Part shown: positions 22,942 to 33,400 of the stretch, piece after piece | Position numbering within the stretch: position 1 is the first letter of the stretch | Layout of the letters: every line of letters starts with the position of its first letter | Assembly: GCA_000711775.1 (NCBI GenBank) | Contig: ARYC01002475.1 | Coordinates: 1-64,000, forward strand | Reading direction: 5' to 3' | Source: Oxytricha trifallax | Taxonomy: Eukaryota > Ciliophora > Spirotrichea > Sporadotrichida > Oxytrichidae | Length of the DNA stretch: 64,000 nucleotides | The notes under the pieces: generated by a model | Databases searched by the model: none | What the model saw: only the letters and a program-made list of their open reading frames with translations | Told to the model about the DNA's origin: nothing | Translations under genes and position numbers: made by a program

Positions 22942-24085
22942 TCAAATCAAGCAAAAAAAATTAATTTTTACTTTATCATTCTTAACTCCCCTTCTATAAA
23001 TTTTTATTAAATTTTTGTCTGAGTCGTATAAGTTTATTGAAATTACCTTGTTAGTGTAAATGTTATGGAAAATGCTAGAAATCGAATCTTTTTCCAAAGA
23101 GATTACTTTTTTTTCTTATGATTACTCAAGTTGTTTCAAACTCTATTCTTCGTTGAATTTCTTGAGTTCATCCTTATTCATATACTTTTAATCTTTTATA
23201 AAAGTACCAGCAGCTTTATTATACTGAATTTGTGGCTATTTAAAGCCAAATAAAATAAGTCAATAATGTATTAAATATTACTAATTATTTTTTAAATGGA
23301 GTATTTAATGCTGAATAAGGCATTTAAAAATCTGATAGTCAATAATTTATACATAATTCTGATAAATCAGAAATTTGATACGTTCTTTAGTTATTTAATT
23401 CTTATTTTGATTCATTTATATATCTAACACCTTGGTAGATAAAGCTTTAAACCATTGTAATTAGGTAATAATATTAATCGAATAAAAATTTATTGCTTTT
23501 TATACTTTAATTTATTATGAAAATTTAAGTGTGAACATTTGAAAATACTACAGATAAAATGTAAATTAAAATGTTTTATCTTATAATATTTTTAGAAGAA
23601 ATTATTGATGAGAAACTTGATTTCTTAAATACATTACTTGGATTATAATAAGATTTGTAAATATGAGTTTGCTTTAAAGTTTTTTAAAAATAATATTGTT
23701 CTCTACTAAATCCTATCCATTTTATCCTAATTAGAGGTAAAACTATGCTATCTCATTTTAAATATAGATTGAAATTCTTAAGATCTATTTAGACTCACTT
23801 CGTGTCAATTTGCTCTCATATACATAATTTATATGTAAATAAAATTTATTTTAATTTTATTATTGTAATTTAATTAACATTTTTTTTAATGTTATTTTCA
23901 AATTTTCATTACTTTCACTTCAAACATAATTTTATGAGAGACATCATAGTATACTATATTTTATAGAGAATATATTATCTATCAACATAAAAGATTTTTT
24001 GCATAATATTAAATAGTCTAAATTCAGAAGACATTATAACAATCTTTTCAACCTAAATCAACTCCAATTGATTATTATAAATCAT
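22942..24085 (-). CDS. Hypothetical protein gene in several MDSs
   Basis: Probable start at ATG 24,085 (MIYNNQLELIQVEK). Coding blocks on the minus strand follow at about 23,700-23,830 (RSESKQILRISIYIQNEIAQ), 23,345-23,500 (YQGVRYINESKQELNNQRTY) and 22,942-23,240 (EEQSLKQLEQSQEKKVISLE, then NKVISINLYDSDKNL). It ends in TGA 22,942, only 186 bp from the TBE. AT-rich gaps with frame changes separate the blocks, as expected for IESs, but the pointers were not all resolved. It is a soluble, charged protein of about 280-300 residues with no recognised domain. Confidence 0.6.
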
Positions 24086-24793
24086 GATTGAACTTCTAAA
24101 AAAATATTCTCTTTCTAGAAATAAAAATTAAAAAAAATAAATATGAATGAAATAAATATTGTAGTATACATTAAAAATTGGGAAATTAATTTTAATTAAA
24201 TTAATAATTAATTAAAACAGTGCCAGAAGAATTTGAACTTTTCTATACATTTTGGAATCATTTAAATTGAATTAAAATCAATTGTGCACTATTATCTCAT
24301 TTCTCTAGAAAGAAAACTTGTCTTTAATGTGAGGGAATAATTTCCTATATTTAAATGTATTTAATCAAAAGGAAGTTATTTTATTCCAGGGATGAGGTAA
24401 AAATAATAAAGCACAAAATAAAGCTCAACTAATTTTTTTTAATTTTTACAGAATGAACCAAGATTGTTTAAATAGGTCAACTAAAACTGCCACTATTCTA
24501 ATTAATACTTATTTAATTAAAATTAAAATCCAAAATTTGAATGTATTCCAACAATAATAAATTAAATTTATTTTTCATGAAAGGATCCAACATTTTGAGG
24601 TAATATTAAAAGTCAATGCATGCATTAATATTTTTAAATTGATTCATAATTTATGTTAATTATAATTAATAATCTAGAGATTTATTATCTTTAAATTTTA
24701 CACATAATAATATAAGAATATAATCAAATTTTTTGATAATTTAGATTCGAATAAAGGATGAAAAATCTTAAGTATATAGATTAGAACTAATAG

Positions 24794-25605
24794 TAAGGTA
24801 GAATCTTTTTGTAGTAAGTGAAAATTTATATGAAATACAGATACAGACTTATATAGAGAAATTTGCATTTAAGAACAAAAAGCAATTAAGAATGAAAAGC
24901 AGTATAAATGGAACCTTTACAGCTATATCTGCAGATTCTTATTATAAAACGATGCCTGATATTTTCCCTATCTTAGTTCAGCTTAGGGTAGCTTAGGTCC
25001 GCTTAGATCAGCTTAGGATTTGCATTTATTAATCGCCGCAAAATTTTTTTGCATCAGATCAGCATTCTTAATTTATAGGCCTCTCTAAGCCTTATAATCT
25101 CCATTTATGTTAATTCTTAATTATAATAATTATTATTAATTAAACTTTAAAAAGTTTAATTCAAAAGTTAAATAATTTATGGTTAATTAAAATTCTCTAT
25201 AGAGATTTCTTTTTAATAAGGTCCATATTTTAATTTTAATAATTTAAAAAAATTAAAGCCTAATAATAATTATTATAATTAAGAATTAACATAAATGGAG
25301 ATTATAAGGCTTAGAGAGGCCTATAAATTAAGAATGCTGATCTGATGCAAAATAATTTTGCGGCGATTAATAAATGCAAATCCTAAGCTGATCTAAGCGG
25401 ACCTAAGCTACCCTAAGCTGAACTAAGATAGGGAAAATATCAGGCATCGTTTTATAATAAGAATCTGCAGATATAGCTGTAAAGGTTCCATTTATACTGC
25501 TTTTCATTCTTAATTGCTTTTTGTTCTTAAATGCAAATTTCTCTATATAAGTCTGTATTTGTATTTCATATAAATTTTCACTTACTACAAAAAAATTCTA
25601 CCTTA
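24794..25605. repeat. 812-bp near-perfect palindrome (foldback element) flanked by TA
   Basis: The left arm (24,794-about 25,139) and right arm (about 25,262-25,605) are reverse complements with very few mismatches over about 345 bp. The ~120 bp around the centre (25,199/25,200) are only partly palindromic. The extreme ends read TAAGGTAGAA and TTCTACCTTA, so the outer TA may be a duplicated TA target as in Tc1/mariner-derived MITEs. Each arm contains four spaced AGCTTAGG-like words (24,979-25,018). TGA is absent from the plus frame beginning at ATG 24,892 for about 148 codons, through the centre. It may be a non-autonomous transposon or a recent inverted duplication. Confidence 0.9.
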
Positions 25606-26310
25606 TTTTGAAATGTATCCCAATATATCCTAATAGTGAAGTCTCCCAAAATTACCTCATTAAATTCACTAATTGATTGAGTATTTCAATTCTTAAATAT
25701 GAGAAAGTTAACTTAAAAGTTTAATTCATATAGTAATATTAATAATAATTTGATTTGTAAAAAACGAAACTAAACCTTAATTAAGACAAATATTAAATCT
25801 TGATTAGTTTAATTCTATTATGTTTGTTAATTATAAAATTTTATGTCATTAAATAGTACCTTAATAAATCTAAATTTAATTTAAAATTAAAGGTTTATTA
25901 ATGAATATACTGAATTATAAATACAGAAGTGTTTGGGGTTTTTATTGAGATTTAATTATTATATAAAACTTTTTATAATTATTTTTTATTTTATTGTTTT
26001 AATTGAGAGACAGTGTTCTATAAATTATTTATATTTTACTTCTCTAATGTCTGTTCTTGAATAGGGTTCGGAATATTATTGTTGAGATTCAACTACTCTT
26101 CATTTTTTTATTTCTTTTTGTTTCTACAACAATTTCCGCAAGAAAAAAAACTTGATTTTTTAGATTTCATTGGGTCTGGTGCTTTTTAGACCTAGGCTAG
26201 TTATTTATTATAGAGATGTGTGGACTCATTTTCAGAAGCAACTTTAGTAATTATCTAGTTGTTTACAGTAATTGTAATACCGAAAATAATATTTGATATT
26301 TGATTTCTTA
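25606..26310 (-). CDS. Hypothetical protein fragments (MDSs) on the minus strand
   Basis: The best block is about 26,030-26,310. It is open on the minus strand and clearly protein-like (ESTHLYNKQLAQVQKAPDP, SFFSCGNCCRNKKKQKNEEQ), with a CGNCC cysteine cluster followed by a basic run. Weaker blocks follow at about 25,890-25,950 (SQQKPQTLLYLQ) and 25,610-25,680 (RIEILNQLVNLMRQFWETS), the last running up to the palindrome. Start, stop and pointers were not resolved, so the gene structure is tentative. Confidence 0.45.
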
Positions 26311-26776
26311 TTTAATGATTAATTGGAATTTAATAAATTAAATAATACAAGTATTTATCATTTTCATGACATCAAATGATAGTTTTTAATGTTAATTTTT
26401 CAATGTAAATGATATTTTAATTTTATATACTTGCTATTTATCTTTTAATTAATCTAGAATTCAATCTATTTAAATATAGAGAGCTGCAAATGAATTAATA
26501 AAATGTATAATTTTATATAAACGCAATCAGGTTAAGAATTTTTAGAAAAAAAGAAAGGAATTAATATTACTTGAAGTTTAATATAAAAAACGGTTTTTTA
26601 ATGACTAAATTTATAGTTTACAAATAAAAATTTCGTGAATAATTTTTTTGTATAGATTTGAGTTTTTGTTATTATACAAAATCATGTATTACTAAATATT
26701 AATATAAGAAAATGATTAGTAATTATTGTAATTTTTTCTTTAAAAAATTGGCTTTATAAATAGCATTGCCAGTATT
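26311..26776. other. AT-rich stretch before the decayed TBE
   Basis: No gene or repeat is supported. ATT at 26,774-26,776 is the target-site copy of the adjacent TBE. Confidence 0.4.
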
Positions 26777-26882
26777 CAAAACCCCAAAACCCCTGAAGTT
26801 ATTTAATTGAGTTTTGATTGATAAAAGTAGACGATTATTTCATACTTTTATTAGGGTTTATGTTTGGTTCTGATGTTTAAAT

Positions 26883-27867
26883 ATGAGTAATTTAAGTGAG
26901 TATATAGATTTATTGAATAAGTTGCGCTTTGGATGTAATGACTATGGTGAATAACTCAAGTCTGTTCTGAATAAAACTTTTATAGCAAGGCTCCTGCTAC
27001 AGTTAGGTCTCACTGTCTAATAGCATTGAATTTAATCAGATAGCATCTTAATTCTTAGCCTAAGAGACCCTTAAAATTTTAGCAAGATCACATCGATTAT
27101 CTTATTAATGATAAGACTCTTAAATACTAGGTTAATTTCTTTCTAGTCTAGGGGGCTGTGATGTTTGATCGCCAATTTCCTGAGCTTCACATCTCTGCTT
27201 AATCGATAGCTAGCATATTAAAAATAATGTAATATCTTACAAGACAATCAATCGTATAAAGAGATTGACTGACTTTAATGTTCCATAAGTTTAACTCGAT
27301 TAAATCCAGTGGACTTAATAGTATAATTTTAAGTTCATTACTCTGATGAGGGAGTGTCCACATTTAACACCTTCATATCAAGTAATTGGTATAAGAAATA
27401 TAGCTTTTGTTTAAAAGATTGAGATTTGAACCCATACTATTGTCGATTAATTAAGTGAAGATTGTACCATTGAGACTTTTATTATCCACCCTAGTAATAT
27501 TAACTCCGATTAATACATAAAGCTCCTTTAATACTCAAAGATAAGTACGCTGTCTAAGAGATTATATTGCTCGTTGATAACTTGTCAGTTCATAAATCAA
27601 AAGACTCAAGGAAGGAATATAAAAGGCGAAACCTACCTGTATTTAATCTACCTTATAGCCCCTAGTTCAATAGAATCAAGTTTTATTGGAACTATTGAAA
27701 GGTTATTATAGAAATTGCTGCTATGCCATCTGATGCATGACTTATAGATAGATACAATCGATTTAATTTATGATTCTGCTAAGAGAGTCAGCAATGATAA
27801 AGCTAAAGTATGAACTAGAGAAGGGTGATTATGTGTTTATAAATAAGTCTAAGATTTAAGCGAATGA
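26883..27867 (+). pseudogene. TBE transposase relic with catalytic Glu replaced
   Basis: Begins ATG 26,883 (MSNLSEYIDLLNKLRFG), aligned with the N terminus of the other transposase copies, and is then interrupted by several TGA codons and frameshifts. The second catalytic Asp survives (IILLVDNLSVHKSKDS, about 27,570). The final motif reads YSPQFNRIKFYW, with Lys where the catalytic Glu stands in the complete element, so this copy would be inactive even if its frame were whole. Confidence 0.85.
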
Positions 27868-27869
27868 AT

Positions 27870-28640
27870 AACTTCACATATTTAATTAAACCATTGAAGG
27901 ATTTTGCTTCTCTTTCTATTTAATTCTTAATGCTTGCTTGGGCCTTTGTTTCTTCTCTTATTGTTAGCTCCAGCATCTATGTTCATCTCGTCTGCCTTTT
28001 ATAAATCTATGAAGAGTCTTTCTCAACTCATGCTCTACTTGAGACATTCTCACTTTGATTAATTTGCTTCGCTCTTTCATCAAGGAAATTGCAGTTCATG
28101 GTTTTTCATAAAGTTAGAAGAGTGAGCTTACTTAAGATGAATGGATGCTTCTGCAGTTCCTACAACCAGGAGTCAATGATTTTTATTCCTTGCTTCTCTT
28201 TTTTCAGGAGCGGTAGATACTATAGCGTTTCTTGTGAGCTTCTTAAATAACTTCTTTTAAATACTCAGGTTTTAATGTTCAAAGAATATCAATTGAAGAA
28301 GTTTTTTTTCTGGTAACTTATTAGAAAGTTATAGCTTTGATGGAAGGTAGAGAGCAACATCTAAATCATTCATAGCATTGTTATATAGGCTAGTCACCTA
28401 AATTTCAGGATAGTTAGTAATTTTAATCAACCAAAATTTATCAGACTTAAAAGCTTTTTATTCAATAATGTGAGTTGTCCTGTGTTGGTAAGAACAATCT
28501 AACTATGGTCAATATATTATTAGTATTAGTTGAAAGCATGCCTTGCTAAACCAAGTATCTTTAAACGTCAATTTTACTTCGAAATTTTCTATTAGAATTT
28601 GAGATTGAATTCTCTTGGTTGTATAATTCATAGACGCCAT
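27870..28640 (-). pseudogene. TBE 22-kDa ORF relic
   Basis: Occupies the position of the 22-kDa ORF and begins at an ATG (28,640, MASMNYTTKRIQSQ). It shares scattered words with the intact parts of that ORF, such as a matching stretch of Glu/Lys-rich C-terminal sequence near 27,900-28,060, but the frame changes repeatedly. Convergent with the transposase relic, as in the complete element. Confidence 0.6.
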
Positions 28641-28689
28641 CTTGCTTCTTCATTCTTTGAATGTCAATTAAATTTAGAATTATGGGTAT

Positions 28690-30500
28690 CCATTCTAAGT
28701 TTATAAAAATCTTACTAAATTGAGAGGCCGTCTGGAAATTGACCTTGAAAGGATATTTTGAAAAGCATTTTTAAGCTTACTCCAAAGCTTCACAGATTGA
28801 CTTCCATTTTTATAACTAAATTGTTCCATATAATGTTTAACTATTTTAGGAAATCCTTCAAATTAAGTTCGAACTTTACTAGTAGTTGAATTTTAAGGAT
28901 CAAACTAATAAGGATTAGATTTAATTAAAAAATGATATATAACTTTACCTCTAATAAATTATGAAATATATTTGAAGGATCTTTTATAGAAACATAACTC
29001 ATTAAGAGTATTTTAATTTACTAAAATGTAAAATATACTCATAAAATTTTTGTCAAATCAAAACCATTTATGGAGTTTATTCTTCTTTCCTCTCAGTAAA
29101 TAACATACTAGAGTCTATGTTTATCTATTATGAAAGAATGCTACCTATGAAATATTGACGAATCAACTTTTGATATTTAAAATAAGCAATTAAAGAGATT
29201 GTAAAAGAGCATGCTTAAATTGAGGAGGAGATTAAACACCCCGCCATTAAATATTAACATTTACCAATTAAAGTAGACTATAAATGCAAAAAATTTAATA
29301 AATTTTTCCCTTGCAATTCAACTTATAAAAGACATTCGAGAGATATACACAATTATATGCCAAGGTTATAACTCAAGTATTAAAAAAAAGATTGGAAGTA
29401 TGTCTGTGAATTGTGAGAGAAACCATATTCTCAAACAAGAGACCTCCAAAATCACTTAAAGAAAAAGCATTAATCAAAGTTTTCAATTTATTCATGAACC
29501 TACAAGTAATAGATTCCTCTAAAAAAGAAAATCCAGAAACCTAGTGAAGTCCCTTTGAGTTGATGTGTTGAAGTATGCTAAAATGAAGAAAGCACTCAAA
29601 AACTTTCCAGTGTCGGAGATCAATAAAATCATGGTAAAATAGAGATTATGAAGTTTCCCTTATTAAAGATTATTGATTTAGAGTCCTGTCTAGAAAGCTA
29701 GCTCACTTTAGAGGATAAAATATTAAATAGAGTCATTACTGATGAGTTATTTGCTTTCAAAATTAATTCTTTCAATTTCTTACTTACCTATGAAAAATTT
29801 CAAAATAGAATTTTATAATTAATATTAACCTCTTTAAAAAGCAAAGTTGGCTGAGTGTAGGCATATTTTCTAGTTTGATAATATTTTGCTTGGTTAATAT
29901 CATGTAGTCATCAGCCATCAGGCTCCTTTACTAAAAATGACATATAGAAAATTTTAATCTGATAATAGATGTCAAAGATAAATTACTTAGATAGTATATT
30001 AGATAGTTGAAGGACTCGAAGAGCTTCAAAAGTTAGGCAACGTTCATAGGGACTTAAAACCAGAAAATATTATAATTAATTATCAACCCTGATAGTATTC
30101 ATTAATGATTTCAATAGGTCACAATGAGTGTGACCTTTGCATTATGAAATGAATTAGGTACTCCCGGTTATTTCCCAGAAAAAATTTTAAGACTGAGACT
30201 ATACATGGAATATTAGGGAACTAGCAGCAAAAATTATAGAGAGTGACATGCCTAGAATAAAACTAAGGATTGTATTACTGCAAGGTAAGAAAGCCTCAAA
30301 TAAAAAAATAAAGCAACAATTAATTAAGTAAGAGGTTTGGATTTCTAAAAGAGCTTGCATACTATGCCATAATCAAACGAAGTTAAATAATTAAGTAAAA
30401 ACAGATACAATAAAATAGCAGCTTAGTAAGATATATTTGAAAAAAAAACTGCCTCATGACTTTAAGCTTATGCTTGTGTGTACTATTTAAAAACTTGCTT
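28690..30500 (+). pseudogene. TBE 57-kDa zinc-finger/kinase ORF relic
   Basis: Zinc-finger remnants lie near 29,270-29,450 (YKCKKFNKFFPCNSTYKRH, with the last His spacing decayed). The kinase loop HRDLKPEN is preserved near 30,040 (KLGNVHRDLKPENIII). The frame is broken in many places. Same gene as 18,778-20,226, opposite orientation in the window. Confidence 0.75.
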
Positions 30501-30644
30501 GTTATAATATCAATAATGAAAAATAATTAAACATTAAACTACCCACAAGACCCCTGTTATAAACCTAAAAAAGTGTGCATTTATAGTCTAATTTTATAAA
30601 TAAAAACTTAAATTAAATACTTCTAGGGATTTGGTGTTTTGATT

Positions 30645-31339
30645 CACCTGTTCCTCTTGACTGACAATTTGACCCAGTAATGCTTTATCTTGTTTTTATA
30701 TTCTCATTTTCAAAGTCCCTAAAATGCTCTAAACTTCCGAATCTCCTTATAATTCAACTTGAGTTTGCAACTATTATGGCTTCTATTATATTAAGCCATG
30801 ATTTGTATGTTATTAAACATTGGTATTGCGATTCATTGAAAGAGTAAGTGTCCCAATGTTGCTTTACTAAAAAGAGGTTTAATCAACATTATGTGTAGTT
30901 CCATCATTAAGTTTTAGCAAGTTTTGATGATCTGTAGTTTAATGAATACTTTTCTGATTTGTTTTACTCTACTCTGCTGACTTGAACCGAGAATCAAACC
31001 AATAATATTTATTATAATTTTAATGAAAAAATGTAAGATTCGTATAAGTTGATATCTTATTAATGACTGTTTGCATTATTTAAAAGATTTTTAAAGAAAA
31101 TAAAATTTGATTTTTCGCAAACCAAAATTTATCTAAATTCATTTAATTCATGTAATCTGAAAAGAAAATAGATTTAAATGAAACTAGTCTTTTTTATGAT
31201 TTTATATTAATATCCAAAATAGACGAAATTTATTTATTTCATTAATAATATCTAAAATCGTATTAATCATTATATATTAGTGATATATTTGTTATATTAA
31301 AAATACAAAAACTTATTTATATTTTACTTCAAAAAAATA
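30645..31339. other. AT-rich interval before the lipocalin gene
   Basis: No gene was identified. Presumably it holds 5' flanking sequence of the lipocalin gene and germline-limited DNA. Confidence 0.4.
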
Positions 31340-33044
31340 ATGAAAATAATAATATTTGTTTTATAAATTGCCCTGACCATGAATGCTTAGAGTGATGGTT
31401 TATGGTGGATTATGAGAAGTTTTCTCATCTGAGAGATTTGCATGTTTAACTTTTTCCATACTTTGTCGCGGATAATGCCAATTAATGAAAAATCAAATTT
31501 ATGTTAAAACAACTATTATTAATTTTACTTCTTTAACATTATTTTTATCTGGCTAATAATTAAAAATAAATAATTTATACTGTTATTAGAATTTATAATT
31601 ATAATACAAATCTTATTATTTTGTAGGTTATTTTTTTAAATTTAATAATTATATTAATTGTAATTGTTTTGTCCAGAATTAAATTAAATAATTTCAAAGA
31701 GTAAGTTTAATAATTAATATATATTTACAAAATTGAAATATTCTTAATAATTTAGTCAAGGAATGATTAAGTTGTTATAATTATAGCAATATTATAATTG
31801 AATTTAAATAAATTAAAATAATTTTAAGAAAATTTACAATAATTTCTATGCTGAATACTTTTTAGAAATATTAAAATGTTTATTAAGTCTTAAATCAAAT
31901 CAGCAACTTTAACAACTTCACTGCTATTATATAATTAACTTTTGAATTTTATTTCAAATTCTTATTATATTAATATTATCATGCATTATTTATAATTATA
32001 AAATTGTTAATGAATAATATTAGCGACCCTATGTCTCTTGAATGTCGTGCAGGGATCGACAACGTTGGGTAAATGCCCAGAGGTTTAGCTCAGAAGCACC
32101 CTTGATACAGCCCTTTACAAGGGGAGATGGTATGAAGTGTAAAGGGGAGACCTCTTCCAAGAAGATGACTAAATTTGTGTCACTGCCGACTACACATTGC
32201 AATATCCAATTATTAAGTTGTTCAATTTACAAAGTAAAATATAATAATTATCTACTAATTTGTTTTAATTATAAACAATAAATAACAATATTATAACCAA
32301 TAATTATTAATATGATAGAAGTTTGAGAATAAAGAACAGAGCCAGATATCCAGATGGAAGCTTTGGAGGCATAATGGGAAGAGTTGTGTGCAGACAAGCT
32401 GAATGCAGAGCTAAATTTGATCAATTCTTTATCCCCTGGTATTTTTAAATTAATTATCCAATATTGAAGTGATAATTAATATCCCCGCTGGCAAGTATAT
32501 GGTGCTCGACACTGACTACAATACCTACGCTATAGTTTATACCTGCGCACAATACTTATTTGGAGTTTTTAAGCAAGAAAATGTGTGGGTGCTGTCAAGA
32601 TCAACAACTGCCTTCGATGCTACTACTCAAACTAATATACTCAATACCATTCAAACTAGGATTTATTAATATTTTATTTAATTTTTAATTTAAAATTGAA
32701 AAACTAAACTGTCTAAGAAATCGATAGATAAAACAAAAATTTAAGCGTTTTATTCATTTTTACTACTGTTTATATATAAATTTATTAAATGGAATAATTA
32801 ATGCAATTTTAGGATTCCTAACTACGATATTACAAAGTTAAAGACTACTCCTCAGGGAGGTACCTGCGTATATGATTAAGAGCCTCTTTAACCTGTCAGC
32901 CCATATATTTATTTAATAATATAAATTTCATCATAAAATTATTTAATTTAATTTCAAAGGTATTTTCACATGATTTTATTTAATAATAAGACCCATGAAT
33001 TACGGAATAAATATTTGCTTAGACTAAGCACTAAGTATATTTGA
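31340..33044 (+). CDS. Secreted lipocalin (apolipoprotein D/Blc type), five MDSs
   Basis: Lipocalins carry small hydrophobic ligands in a beta-barrel. ATG 31,340 opens a signal peptide (MKIIIFVLQIALTMNVVQGS). Pointers TGAATG (31,380/32,039), ATATCCA (32,202/32,346), ATCCCC (32,431/32,481) and TAGGATT (32,657/32,810) join five MDSs in frame. IESs are 653, 137, 44 and 146 bp. Family signatures are clear: GKCPEV, then YKGRWYEVQR (the GxW motif), ADYTLQYPDGS, and IPAGKYMVLDTDYNTYAIVY with the TDYxxYA motif. Cysteines at GKCP, QICV, VVCRQAEC, VYTC and GGTCVY could form the usual disulfides. Core length is about 185 residues, normal for the family. The last in-frame TGA is at 33,042, but the true stop is probably nearer 32,920 if one more IES is present. 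Confidence 0.92.
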
Positions 33045-33400
33045 CCAAATCCTTTTATATTTAGTTAAAAATCAATTTCCTTGTAATAATCGTAAAAATA
33101 AGTTTAAATGTCTATTTTTAACTATACATTCTTGCTAAGTTATTATTCATTGATATGAATAAGGCAGAGATATTTTTTAAGATAAATTAATAATACAGAT
33201 CAATATGTATTTACAGATCAATATATATATACCGATTAATACACATATATTAACTGATCCGTATAAATAGGGGTTGCTTTTCATCAAAATTAATTATTTC
33301 AATTATAATATTACTTATAATTGCTAAATTTTATTAAATAATTTTGAACATCAGCCTATAATCATTAATTTATATCTTACTTAGTATATCCACGACAAAT

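Larger units (their letters stand above)
26777..30641. mobile_element. Decayed TBE transposon, inverted orientation, 3,865 bp
   Basis: The left end keeps CAAAACCCCAAAACCCC (26,777-26,793). The right end is eroded (GGATTTGGTGTTTTG, ending 30,641). ATT flanks both ends (26,774-26,776 and 30,642-30,644), confirming the boundaries despite decay. The order of ORF remnants is transposase (plus), 22-kDa (minus), 57-kDa (plus), the mirror image of the element at 18,639. Many frameshifts and TGA codons mark it as an old copy. Confidence 0.92.

Noticed and set aside
32042..32281. 79-aa plus-strand frame starting inside the lipocalin
   Set aside because: Wrong frame. The lipocalin motifs are read in another frame across the same bases.
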